Part shown: one piece after another, positions 1-11,590 of the stretch
Position numbering within the stretch: the first letter of the stretch is position 1
How the letters are laid out: the number at the start of each line of letters is the position of its first letter
Assembly (NCBI GenBank): GCA_021904315.1
Contig: CM038910.1
Span: 17,050,001 to 17,114,000, forward strand
Source: Sphagnum magellanicum
Lineage: Eukaryota > Streptophyta > Sphagnopsida > Sphagnales > Sphagnaceae
Length of the DNA: 64,000 bases
Reading direction: 5' to 3'
Translations under genes and position numbers: made by a program
Notes under the pieces: model-generated
Databases searched by the model: none
What the model was told of the DNA's origin: nothing
What the model saw: the letters and a program-made list of their open reading frames with translations, nothing else

Positions 1-1269
1 AACAGAAGGGTTGGTTTTTCTAAATACTGAACTTGAGAAGCACTTAGTATAATGTTTAAGGTAGGATTTAGGGTTCAATTTTTTAACAATTATCATGACT
101 CCAAACTTTGTTGGATTCTCATCCCCACAATAGAGTTGCAAACTCCAGCAAGAAAGGCCAGTTTCAGCATAATAGGGCACCAACCGTATAACTGGGAATG
201 TAGATTTTACAAAGTGAAATAACTGGGACCCAAACTAGTTTTTCCACCAATTCTGGTGGTGAACTTGAGTTTCATCCTGTCTTTTTCCTTTTTCCCTCAG
301 CACCTCCAGTGCTGCTACATATATTTTCAACGCTCCTACTTGTACAACTAGTATAATTACTCTTGAACCTTGTGAATTAAATGCTGAGTTTCAGCAATTT
401 GTATTGAAATTTAATAAAATTTCCTTACTTAGCAGATACCATTGGAAGAGGGTAAAGGGGTTGATCAAAGGCCCAAAGACAGGGTGACTTTGCAGATACT
501 TTCTAATGTGCCACGATGATCTTCACATTACAATCGTGTAGGCCACAAAAAAGCATACCCTAGATGATATTGCAAAAGATGGTATTGGCAAGGTCACATC
601 TCTGCACTGTAGGGGGCAGGACTTGGAAGTTGAAACTTCAGGGTTTACAGCCAGCATTAGAACAACTGGGCTATAAAAACTTCTTTCTAATCTGCACATT
701 TGCTTCATATGAGACATTGCTGCCAGTACAGAACACCTCCCCCCCAACCCTCCCCGCAAAGGGTTGTAGAGCGGGCATTCAGGCATCTCTTTTTGCACAT
801 AAAGAGCTCTCATCATCCAGGCACTCGACAAAAGTAGGAGCCTTGCAAGCAATGAGAAAGATTAGGAATGTGACACAAGTTGCTGTTCAGCATAGTTTTC
901 CATCATAAAATGAGGGCTCTCTATTTGGAGTGCAACAATTCAAATGATCTCTACACACAAACCTACTTACAAAGCTCTTAATATAGGAGCCATTAGACTC
1001 AATCAATCACTCACAGAAAGACAAGGAGTGCCTCCCACCACAATCCCCATCGCAATGGCCTGTGGAAACACAAGACGCTAACTACTACTATTACTACTAC
1101 TACTACTTGTATCCTCACTGACAAAAACCACTCACTGACTATAAAGATTTGTTTGCAATGAAGAATTGCCCAAACGGCCAGATTTAGGGTAAACAATCAT
1201 GTTCAGCTATGCACTCATTCAATGGGAGGTGATAAAAGTTCTTAAGAGCAACTGATACTTCTCTATAAT
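1..1269. other. 3' flank of the epsin gene, no gene recognised
   Basis: No reading frame here looks like a conserved protein. The part next to 1270 should hold the 3' untranslated region of the minus-strand epsin gene. A run of ACT triplets lies near 1081-1108. I did not find a clear poly(A) signal on the minus strand. Confidence 0.5.
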
Positions 1270-4200
1270 CTACCTGTAACCAGCATACTGCTGGCTTGTA
1301 TAGCCCCCAATGCCCATCCCCATGTTAGGGCCACCCTGACCCATTCCCATGTTCAGGTTTGGAGCCATTCCCATCCCCATACCCTGACCCACACCCATGT
1401 TCATGCCCGGGTTCATGCCCAGGTTGAAACCCAAGTTCATGCCAAGGTTTACACCCATGCCCATGCCCATACCAGGATTACCTCCCATCTGTGGTGCCAT
1501 CATACCCATACCAGGTGCCATACCTGGTGCCATACCTGGTGCCATACCTGGTGCCATACCCATCCTCACATTCATGGCTGAGGGTGGGGGAAGGGGTGGA
1601 GATGGCAAAACACTCGCACCTGCTCTGCCAAGACCAGATCCAGCTCCCATTGCCTGTCCCATTGATGATGCACCATATGTGGATTTCTTCTCATCTTTCC
1701 TCTTATTCTCAGACCCTCCCCAAAGTTCATTACGCAATGATGCATCCGTGAGCTGAATGCCCAAATCTGCCAAAGGATTCACTTTTGCTGCCAAATTCCA
1801 ACACAAATCTCAGCATTTCACTCCCATATCCAGGTCTGTCAATCTATGAAATCGCGAAAAACTCTCCACAGTACAACAATTTGAAGGTAACATGACAGTG
1901 AGTGCAGTCATAACATTATGTGAGTTGCTCACAAAGTGTCAGACCGTCACCTTCATCACAAATAGCAGTGATGAGCTGCCATGACTGCCCATTGATTTCA
2001 TCAGTCCTGAAATTGGGTGTAGACAAGAACACTACAACATTTTTACAAAAGACAGCCTAGACTCACAAACACTTCCACTCTCACAGCTTTTCAAGGAGTC
2101 ACTGGACCAAAAAACCTGCACAGACTACCTTGCTGCTTATCTTTTTGGTATCCATTCCAAACCAGAAGGAAAACTTGAAGATGGCATGAATAAAATAGAG
2201 CATGGCAGCAGAAGAGGCACATACGTCCAGCTATATTGAGGTCCACCAAGCCTGTGCTCAGAGTATCAGCCCATAAGGTTGACTTGGGTGGTGCAAAGGT
2301 CTTCTTTGGTTGTTGCTGAGGCTGCAACGTGCTACCATTGGTGCTTGGTTGGGCCTGCGTACTTCCCAATTGTGATTGTTGGCTGCTTAAAGACTGACTG
2401 TGCCCAAAGGGCTGATTGTTGTTGTAAGATTGAACATAGCTTGAAGGCTGAGTGCTGCCGACAGATTGGTTACTGTATGATTGCCCTTGCAACACAGTTG
2501 AACCTTGGGAGAAACCACCACCATTACTTGGTGCAAATTCAAAAGTAGGTGCAGACTGAGGAGGTGGAAAAATGCTTCCACTGGCAGAACTTGGTACAGC
2601 ATTGCCATTTGAACCCCCTGATCCAAAAGCTCCAAAGCTCTCTCCTGTAGCACTGTTGGCAGGCAAAACGGGTGGCTGATATGCTGGTGGGGCTGGGAAA
2701 AGGCCTGGAATGGATGGAGGAGGAGGTGCCTGCAATGCTGGAGCTCCAAACGTGTCCGGGGCAGATGATGGAGCTGCCTGAAATGCTGATGCCCCAAACA
2801 GGTCCCCACTCGGTTCCTGTATTGCATTGGCAAGACACATACATCCAGAGTCATTGATAATTATATGCAAAGCCCAGTGTTGCTCAGATATATCTTCATA
2901 AGTACTGAGAAATTCTCCATAGAAATTACAGAATCCATATAAAGATAAATTTCTCCATAGAAATTCTAGGAATGTCAAGAATGCACGAACATCTATCAAA
3001 TGTGGAAAGTAATTAAAGACTTAGGAAAAAAACCAAACAAAATCCCTGAAAGAGAAAGCCATCTACCAAAAGCCAAAATCACACTTAATCTAAAAATGCA
3101 AAAAGAAACACAACTCTTGGTTACTGTAAAGATCCAGCAAGAGAAACAATAGTCCAATAACCATTTAAGTCTAAAACCACGTGCAACTAAACATGTCCAA
3201 TATACTCACCTCCTGCATCCAGATTGAGATTGCCACATCATTAAAGTCTGGGCACAGGAAGGCTTCCAAAGCACCAAAAAAAGGCACAAATAGCAGTCTA
3301 GGTAAGAGACATGGTAAAAAAAACAAGTCCAACAGTTCGACAACAGCAAAGAAACACAGGCAAAGTGTTCAAGACTGACTCCCACTGTAAACTCACCTGC
3401 ATGGAAACTGTTGCAGGAACTGGAACAACCTCAAAGCCCACATCCCCAAATAAATCTTCAATACCACCAGTGCTTTTTGAGACTGCTAAAGGTGCAGAAG
3501 TTGGTACAGTAGGTGCAGTTTCTCCAAAGAAATCATCCTTGGGCTGGCTTGCAGAAGAAGCTACAATGATCCAAGGTCAACAAAAGAGGCTTAATACCAG
3601 TAACTTCAGATAAAACCCACCATGATGCACATCAAGCTAAAAGAGAATCACAGATACTTACTAGTTGCAGAGAAAGCCCCTCGTGGGTCAAAATCATCTT
3701 CATCATTTGCAGCCTGGCTTGCAAAATAAGCTCCCCCACCACCAGGTTTGCTCGGAACATCCTCAACCGTGCTAACAGCAGCCTGTGCCTGGTTGGACTG
3801 AGTTCTTGCAACTGCTGCAGCTACACCCTTGCTACTGCCCCTGCACACACTCCCAAAAATCACTACAGTTCACTGCAGCAAATAATCAATGGGCACTTTA
3901 AAAAAATTCCGTTGGCATTCACTTACTGAAGAAATGCAAAAGACTGATTGATCATGGTTCTCTGCATGAATGCATGGACAAGCTTGGAGCTACTTGAGCC
4001 ATCACTTCAGTCATCTGGATGACCCCTCCTAAATGCTCTCAGAAAATCCTACTCAGATCTTTTGTACTGTAGGGAGGATATGCAGCAAAAGCTGTAAAAA
4101 CAGTTGCTGATGAGATGCTTGGCACCACAAAGCACATCCACCACTTGCTCATTGAAGAGATACTGGCATGGTTACACCAGTCCTACCTGTCATCCTCCTG

Positions 4201-7200
4201 ATCATTGGTCTGCACTGTGTCTTCATATGCAGGAGGAGCACCTTTTGCTTTGTTGCTTGGCCTGCCATCACCTACATATCTTCAGCTTATTTGTTGAAGT
4301 ACAGAGTTGCTAATTGTAGAAAAGCATGTACTCTCAATGGTTTTTCACATCTCTTGTGCCAACATCCTGACTTCCAATATCCCACACTAAATAACAAATT
4401 ATGTCAAAATACAGTTCTTTTCAACTGACACACTGTTCCTACCTCCCACAGTTTGAATGTGGAGGGACCAATGGCAGATCTATGTGAATAGTTCACAATG
4501 TATATGAAAATATTTTGACACAAAATAACAACTCTCCATATGGAGAATTTGAGCCAAACTGAATAGAAAACACCAGACAACTAAAGCATAGAGAGATGGG
4601 AGCCATGTTGCACCTGGAAGAGTATCGATCATCATCATCATAGCCCCGATCTCGATCACGATCACTCGTAGCACCACTATCATACTTGTCATTGAAGCTT
4701 CCCTTTGTGCTATAATCGTCAATGTTACGGTCTCTATCCCCACCATATCCATCGTCTTTGTAGCGGTCCTTATCTCTTCCTGACCGATCATCATCCCTGT
4801 ACCGATCACCATCCCTACTCCCCCCACCATAACTATCATAATCATCTCGACCTCCACGGCTTCCCCCATAGCTCCCCCCATACCGATCATCATCCCTGTC
4901 ATTGTAGCCTCCACCAGTACTTGAGTATGTACTAGGTCTGAATGACATTCCGGTACTCGATACACCCCGATATCTGTAAAAACAGCAATCAGGACAACAT
5001 GACCAATGAGAAACTTCATACACAGCAGCACAAGTACCACCAAGCACAGACTGTACCAACCTCCCTAGCCTATCAGTCACAATAACACATCACCCATGTA
5101 CTGACTGCCAGACTTTGAGAAGGCTATCACTTGGAGGTTGCTGAATTATCCACATCACATTCACACAAACAACCTGAATTGCAGTTAAAATATTGCAAAT
5201 GTCAAACATTCCTGTCAGCAACCACAGTGGAAGGCATTTTATTAGCAGCAGCTTGAGGACTGGTTTAGAAATGATATGATGACATGAGGACTATTGTTCC
5301 AGACTGTTGCAGAGAAGACCTCAACTCTGACAAGATGCGAACAGGAGGTATGAGCAAAATTGCAAGTACTTGTCTCTGTTTGCATTTGCTTTTTGTCTCA
5401 CTTCACGAATTCTCTCTTTGTCATTTATCAGTGAGACAAGATTCTGGGCCTTCTTCCGTACATTAATTCCCTGGTCCTTGCCACTTGCTTCCATGTACTG
5501 GAAATCAACCAATGTCTGCAGACAACAAATTGCTTAGCATAGTTCAAAAACCCAAGAACATAGGAAGACAAACATGAGTAGCTTGAGATGCAACAACATA
5601 TTAACTTGCTCCATACCCCACCCACAACTCTACCTGTTGGTGATTACATCCAGTCAACAGTAATTGCATGTGGAGCCCAAAGGAAAATCCAGGACATCAG
5701 GGACCAGTGAGACCAGTAATATATTAGCTGGCTGACCTGAATGTGGTAGGTATGCTCCCGGAGCTCATCTATGACCCTCTCCGAACCATTGGCAACCAAA
5801 TATTCCAGCACTGTCAAAGACTGGCACAGACAATGACAGACACTACCATCAGCAATGAGTTATGTCCAGCAGCTGTAAGAGACTGGGCAGATCCACAGCA
5901 TGTGTCCTCCAAACAGATTCATTATGACCTAACATTGCAAGATCGCAGGAGGAGTATCTACCTATGAGATTGCAGAGAAACCTCCACAACAAACACTTTG
6001 AAGGTAACACAATAAGGAGTGCTGTCATAACCTTATGACAGTTTCTCTGTAAGAGTTACACCATCACCTTCATCACAGATAGCAGTGACAAGCTAGCATG
6101 ATCTCAAGGGAAGTACGCATTAAACCACCAACTAGGAAGATGAGAAGCTTCAAAAGGCCCTCAACATTGAACATCCATTTGCAGAATTGCCGAGTTTGTT
6201 TCACATTCACTAACAAGCCCCTATTCCTCTAGTGCACTACATCAGTGCTGTAGAGCATTGTGCTATTTACCTTGTAGACATGACGCCAATTTCTCCCAGT
6301 ATCATTCAGCCGCTTGTACAAAACTGTCATAATCAGCTGGTAGTCATTGCTGTACAACCCCACACAAAGGAAAAGGAACACAATAAATAGTCCAAGCCAC
6401 TGGCAGGCACACAATCAAAATGCAAAAGAACCCTTTCATATTGGTCTCTCTCCATGGAAACAACAGACTGGCTTTTCAGTTAGAATCTCACTAGTTTCGA
6501 GTAGCTTGCGCAATATCAGCCATGATAGTTCCATGAGGACCCCAAGGCTCATTACTTGTTGCTTCCAGAACCTGCAAAACACATTGAGTTACACCCATCA
6601 ATCAGTTGCCCATGATTCTCAACAGGCATTCATTCCACTTTGTCCATTTCTATGAGTTGAATTTGCATGACATGAAGAAGCACATGCACCTCAGACCAGA
6701 TGCATTTGGTAAAGACCTCTGACGGGCCACAGCATCTTGGCCCTTGCAAATCTTTATCAATGAGAGAAAGCATTCTTAGCTTGAAAGTGCTGAGAGAAAA
6801 ACAAGGAAACCTAAAATGATGCTTTTGCACCAATCATTGCTTGCTGACATGCAGAAACAGATCTCTGCTGATATGAGATGGGGAAAGACATGATTTCAAA
6901 ACTTACTTTCACTTCAATCTCTGGAACCTTGAGGACTTTTTTGTTCACTTCTCTTTTCCTGCAAGACAGAGACAGAGACAGAGAGTATGTGGATAAGAAC
7001 ACAGACTTAGATTCTCCATGTACCATCCCTAGACCATAATAGCTTCTCACTGTTATAAGGAGTTTCAGATCCAGTCAAGAATGTACTGGAAAACGAATGT
7101 TGGATCCAGCTTCTCGCGGAGTATTCATTTCTCTCTTCCACAGGACATACACCAGTAAGATAGTAGTGATCACTTCATGCATTTGCATGATGAGGAAGCA

Positions 7201-7647
7201 AGCACTGACTCCCTGTCTAACCTTAAGACTCACAACAGGAGACATGTGCACTAGATCTGGCCCGAATGAATTCAGAGCTCTCTGATACCACTTCCTACTC
7301 GTTCAAATCCATCATGGCACATTGCATCTTTGTTCTTAGATTTTCTAGATCTGTCTGCACTCGAGTCTATTTTCAGAGATCTATGCTGCTGAATCTCGGA
7401 ACGAGACAGCGGCGCAAGAGGATGATGACGGAAGCACCAGCGGCACGAGCACAAGATCTCAAGACAAAACAAAAAGACAAAGAGACTTTGAAATACTAAG
7501 AGGCAACGCAACACAGAAAAAGGGAGGGAGGAGGAAAACAAGAGGCGGTGTAGGGAGGAGGGAAGTTGACTGGGTTGATAAGAGTAAGGACGTTGTGCAG
7601 ACTTACAGCTCTCTTACGGTCTGATCGAAGACCTTCTTCAGATCCAT
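1270..7647 (-). CDS. EPSIN1-type ENTH-domain clathrin adaptor, 12 coding exons
   Basis: Joined exons: 7647-7607, 6958-6907, 6571-6492, 6349-6271, 5820-5737, 5515-5370, 4973-4614, 4279-4187, 3840-3662, 3560-3397, 2816-2225, 1787-1270. All introns are GT-AG and the total is 2388 nt, 795 residues. The start [14 protein letters not shown] lies on a separate 41-nt exon and matches the amphipathic N-terminal helix of EPSIN1-type proteins. The ENTH domain covers about residues 15-150, with recognisable [33 protein letters not shown] and [11 protein letters not shown] blocks. Next come an Asp/Arg/Tyr/Gly-rich charged linker (4973-4614), [10 protein letters not shown], two DLFG motifs, a Gln/Ser/Pro-rich segment, a [16 protein letters not shown] motif shared with Arabidopsis EPSIN1, and a Met/Gly-rich tail. 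Known family role: binding phosphoinositides and clathrin or adaptors in trafficking at the trans-Golgi, vacuole or plasma membrane. The join from 3397 to 2816 is the least certain, because a small extra exon in that intron is possible. Confidence 0.9.
1377..1575 (-). repeat. Met/Gly/Pro-rich coding repeats in the epsin tail
   Basis: The last epsin exon contains a near-perfect 15-nt tandem repeat (about 1510-1560) coding for MAPG units. Next to it are degenerate units coding for GMNLG- and GMGMG-like blocks. The repeats keep the frame, so they alter only the length of the disordered tail. Confidence 0.8.
1849..2040 (+). repeat. Dispersed repeat family, copy 1 (in last epsin intron)
   Basis: It shares ordered blocks with the segments at about 5960-6115, 11275-11590 and 12205-12310: AACTCTCCACA, TTGAAGGTAACA, GTGCAGTCATAAC, CACCTTCATCACAAATAGCAGTGA, and then a CATTGATTTCATCAG block followed by GGGTGTAGACAAGAA. 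All copies run in the same direction. No terminal repeats or coding capacity are visible. A SINE- or MITE-like origin is possible. Confidence 0.7.
5960..6115 (+). repeat. Dispersed repeat family, copy 2 (in an epsin intron)
   Basis: This copy lies in the intron between the exons at 6271-6349 and 5737-5820. It carries the blocks GCAGAGAAACCTCCACA, TTTGAAGGTAACACAA, GAGTGCTGTCATAACC and CACCTTCATCACAGATAGCA in the same order as copy 1. The order and spacing make chance similarity unlikely. Confidence 0.7.
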
Positions 7648-8280
7648 CGCGTCCGAATCAGCTTCTCCTCAACGACGACCAGGCTTTCTTCTTCTCACAG
7701 TTGTTGTGGTTGTTGTTGCACCAACACCCCGACGATTCTCCGCCAATTCCACAACCCTAAACACCGAAGCTCATCGATGAGGAGCTCGCCTCAAAACCAC
7801 CAGATCTCAACATCTAGCCCTCAAGCAGTTACATCAACAACAGCAGCAGCAGCAGCAGCAGCAGAGCACCTGTCTTCCGTCGCCTGCTTATCGCTCCAAA
7901 ACACCAACAACAATACAGAACAAAAAAAACACCAATCTCCCCCCACACCTACTACAACAACAACAAAGAACAAAACACAAACACCTGCAGCAAAACAAAC
8001 CGGCACCGAGCACCAAAAAAAAAAGGACGAGGCCGCCGAGAGAGACGGATGGACGTTCTACAACAGATCCAGATCAAAATGGCCACACTCTCTCGAATGC
8101 CGTGCAGATGTCAGTCTTAATGTAAAAGGGATACAGAAAAGAAAGAGGGATTTCAGTCCGCGATAGAGAGACACAGAGAGAGATTGTTGGGAAACAAACC
8201 AAAACCCCAACAAAAAAAAACCAAAAAAAAAAAAATACTAGGAAGGGAACCAGGCTCCCCCTTGCTCATGCACTCTAGAG
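7648..8280. promoter_or_regulatory. Probable 5' leader and promoter of the epsin gene
   Basis: This stretch lies directly upstream of the epsin start on the minus strand. It contains a CAG run (about 7842-7862), A-rich tracts and CA-rich sequence, as expected for a plant 5' leader. I see no conserved reading frame. Open frames here are long only because of triplet repeats. No TATA box could be assigned with confidence. Confidence 0.4.
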
Positions 8281-8860
8281 CAGAAGCGATTGCAGAGAAG
8301 AAAATGGCGACGTGTTGTGTGATGGGAGGAGAAGGAGGAAGAAGATCGCTAGTAGCACCACCACGACCATCATCATCATCATCATTGGCATCTGCATGAT
8401 GATCATCGGCATCGCCATAGCGCGTCGTCTCCTTCGTCCCTTCCTTCCTTTTCTTCCCCGCTGCCGCAGCAGCAGCACCAGCAGCACCAGCGCTCATCAC
8501 GGGCAGAGGATCGGGCAGAATCTATCGGGCAGTAAAACGGGCACAAGATCGGGCAGAATCTATCGGGCAGTAAAACGGGCACATGATCGGGCACCAGGAC
8601 TCATTTTTCTTGCTCGTTTTTATGAATAGTTAGACCACCCAACCAATCCCAAGAAAAAAAAAAAAAAACCCCCCCGCCAAGGAAAAGAAAAAAAGAAAGG
8701 GGAAAAAAAAATAAAAAATCCGAACCCATCATTTTTGGCTTGGGGGAATGATTTTGATTTCCAAGGGATGGTATATGCTCTCAACGTTTTTTCGTAGGCC
8801 ACTCTGCGCGCAAATAATTGTCAACAAGGAGTCGCACCAACATTATTAGTTTTTTAAAAT
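8281..8860. other. Low-complexity intergenic sequence
   Basis: Triplet runs near 8360-8390 (CAT) and GAA-rich segments create open frames on both strands with Asp, Met or Arg runs. These are composition artefacts. Homopolymer A and C runs follow at 8655-8720. No gene is supported. Confidence 0.5.
8509..8593 (+). repeat. Tandem repeat of about 37 bp rich in CGGGCA
   Basis: Two full units and a partial third are seen, each built from GATCGGGCAGAATCTATCGG followed by GCAGTAAAACGGGCAC. It is GC-richer than its surroundings. Confidence 0.85.
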
Positions 8861-8865
8861 AAGGC

Positions 8866-8897
8866 GGGTGGGGTGGGGTGGGGTGGGGTGGGGTGGA
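8866..8897 (+). repeat. GGGGT microsatellite
   Basis: A run of GGGGT units with at least five consecutive G3-4 tracts. The plus strand could form an intramolecular G-quadruplex, judged by motif only. Confidence 0.85.
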
Positions 8898-9007
8898 CTG
8901 GACGGCAATAAAATCCAAAATTCTTGGGGTCCACACGGTTTCTCCCAAGGAAATTTTGTGGAACACTCTATTTACTTTCAGTGCGCTCTCTGTGGACAGA
9001 CTTTTCC

Positions 9008-9600
9008 AATGCCATTCCATTCACCATTCATTTATTTACTCCATTTCCCAGTAATTCATCCATTCATTCATTTGTTTCATTCCCAGTAATTCATCCATTC
9101 ATTCATTTGGTTCATTCCCAGTAATTCGTCCATTCATTCATTTGTTTCATTTCAGTCATTCATTCGTTCATCCATTCATTCATTTGTTTCATTCCCAGTA
9201 ATTCATCCATTCATTCCCAGTAATTCGTCCATTCATTCATTTGTTTCATTTCAGTCATTCGTTCGTTCATCTATTCATTCATTTGTTTCATTCTCAGTCA
9301 TTCATTCATTTGTTTCATTCTCATTCACTCTTTCATCCATTCATTCATTTGTTTCATTCTCAGTCATTCATTCATTTGTTTCATTCTCATTCACTCTTTC
9401 ATCCATTCATTCATTTGTTTCATTCTCAGTCATTCATTCATCCATTCATTCTCCATCATTCATTCATTCTTTCTTTCATCCATAAATTTATTTGTTCCAT
9501 TCCCAGTCCATTCATTCATTTATGTCTTTATTCAGTCCATTCCCATTCCATGGCTTCTTTGTTTGTTTCTTTATTTATTTCTTTATTTATTTATTAATTG
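9008..9600 (+). repeat. CATTCATT-rich minisatellite
   Basis: The tract is built almost entirely of CATTCATT, TTTGTTTCATT and CCCAGTAATTCATC blocks in changing combinations. Higher-order units of roughly 50-60 bp recur, for example around 9290-9420. It creates long open frames rich in His, Phe, Ser and Ile that are not genes. Confidence 0.9.
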
Positions 9601-11270
9601 ATTGATTTCGTTCTGAAATTCCAATTCATTAATTTAAACCAAAATGTCCCCCCTTTCCAACATGGCCCTTCTTTAACAACGTTTTTTTCCAACAAATTTT
9701 GTACTTTTTTGACCCCCAAAATTGGGAAACTTTTGGAATTTTCTGTTTCTCTAGTGTAAATTCGATTAATTTTTGCTAATTATTGGGGGAAAAATATGGC
9801 CAATTTTTATATATCACAAAATTTGGGAAAAAAAAACATTGCTTTATCCATCTAAATCAAGGGCTAACTAAAACACTATAACAAAAGGGACTTTTTAAAA
9901 AATGATTTACATGGATGAAAAATCGAACTACAAAAATGAAATTCATGTAATTAATTAGCTTAATTAATTAAATAATTAACTAATTAGTTAACATTCTCAA
10001 CAATAACTTAACCTATCATTGAAAACCATTTAAGATGAAGGGTGGTTACATTATTTTTTTTGGTGAATTTTAATATATATAAATATATACTATATGAATC
10101 TATGTTAGTGAAATTCAATACACAAGTCAATTAATTACACTTGAATGAAATGAAGTTATTGATTGAAGATTGACAATTTGGATGAAATTGACAACATGGA
10201 TGATGAATGGTATCACATCAATGAAATTTCACAACATGGATGAAATATACATTCATGGTTGAAAATTATATTGTTTTCATCCATATGGTTGAGCTTCAAC
10301 CACATGGATTAACGACATCTAATGTGATCAATTTTCATCCATGAAACCAATTTCATCAATGTCATCATAGTTTCCAAGTCAATCTTTAAGTGACATACAT
10401 GGTAGGTCCCAAAGATAGAATGGGGAACATCATGTAACATACCATGTCACTTGGGAAAATTGTTTAGACCATATATGATGTCACATGAAGGTCACATTTT
10501 ATGGTCTTGCAAAATTAGCTCTCACATTTATTTTTGAGAAAAAAATGAGTTTTTGTATATAATTTGAGCAAATAGATTCATTGCAATGTAAAATTAAATT
10601 TTAGCACAAAATTATATACACCCAAACTTCTAAATCACTTTATTGTTGTAATATTTATTTCCAATCTATTTTATAAATCAAATTTATTAAAGTAAACCCT
10701 ACTATGCATCATTAATCCCACTTGAACAAAAACAAATATATTGTGACAAATATTGTATAATGCACAATCTTATACAAATTCAATTACAAAATGCACTCAT
10801 TAAGCTTACTTTGAAGATGATTCTACTACCTATTCAAAATTTATGGTAATAAGAAACATATTTCATTAAATTTGTCACATGGTTGGGTGCATCAGCTTGG
10901 TTTCATAGCATTTGGACTTGGGGTGCAAAAGTTCTTGAATATTGAATGATTTCTTCATTGAAAATTAAATTAAATCATAACTGAAAATTTTGGAGGAATT
11001 GGAGGAGTGTGCCTTTGGTGTTGTTGGAAAGATCTTGATGAGAGGGATTGAATGGAATTTATTTGATAAGATTTGGATGCAGGGTGTGGGAGATATTGAT
11101 TTTCTTAATGATTTTTGCTGCTGAATTACACCGAGTTTATGTATAGTGATAGAAATCTCTCTCTCCTCAAAAAAGAATTCTCCATCCTCTAAAACAAAAA
11201 CCAAAAGATTTACAAAAAACTCTTCATCAGCAATTCCTTTCGTTTTCTTGCAAAACCCAAATGTTTCCCC
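9601..11270. other. AT-rich intergenic tract without a recognisable gene
   Basis: AT-rich sequence with many short motifs such as AACATGGATGA. A palindromic segment centred near 10295 is listed separately. No conserved coding sequence is seen on either strand. Confidence 0.5.
10160..10395. repeat. Possible fold-back (MITE-like) element
   Basis: The centre, 10279-10310, is a near-perfect palindrome (CATCCATATGGTTGA facing its complement, two mismatches). Both flanks carry scattered complementary motifs: TGGATGAAATTG on the left and CAATTTTCATCCATG on the right. The outer ends are not defined. Confidence 0.4.
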
Positions 11271-11274
11271 CAAC

Positions 11275-11590
11275 ACTCTGAAGGTAACACAACAACGAGT
11301 GCAGGTCACATAACCTCATGAAAGTGGTTCACAAAGTCTCAGACCCAGGCTTCACCTTCTTCATCATGAATAGCAGTGATAAGCTTGTGCCATGACTTAC
11401 CCACCAGCTTCATCAGCTCCCGAAGGTGTGTGGACATAAGAATTACCCACCGACTTCATCAGCTCCTGACAATGGGTGTACATAAGAATGACCAACCAAC
11501 TTCATCAGCTCCCAACAGAGGGCGTACATAAGAATTACCCACTGACTTCATCAGCTCTTCACAGTGGGTGTACATAACAACATAACACTA
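11275..11590 (+). repeat. Dispersed repeat family, copy 3, with a 46-bp tandem expansion
   Basis: The left part matches copies 1 and 2 (CTGAAGGTAACACAACAACG, CACCTTCTTCATCATGAATA). The right part, 11399-11582, is four 46-bp units of the block that occurs once in copy 1: ACCCACCAGCTTCATCAGCT, then a variable stretch, then GGACATAAGAATT. Each unit differs by several substitutions. Confidence 0.85.

Noticed and set aside
3210..3247. Extra epsin exon reading [11 protein letters not shown]
   Set aside because: It has plausible splice sites, but inserting it breaks the frame into the 2816-2225 exon. The exons on either side join directly in frame without it.
7299..7315. Epsin start exon reading MMDLNE
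   Set aside because: It splices in frame to the second exon, but the exon at 7607-7647 also does so and encodes the conserved [14 protein letters not shown] helix.
8153..8500. Minus-strand open frame with Ala and Asp runs
   Set aside because: It is made by triplet repeats. The low-complexity frame has no conserved block and lies in the epsin upstream region.
9241..9597. 118-codon open frame rich in Phe, His and Ser
   Set aside because: It is a direct product of the CATTCATT minisatellite, with no protein-like composition.
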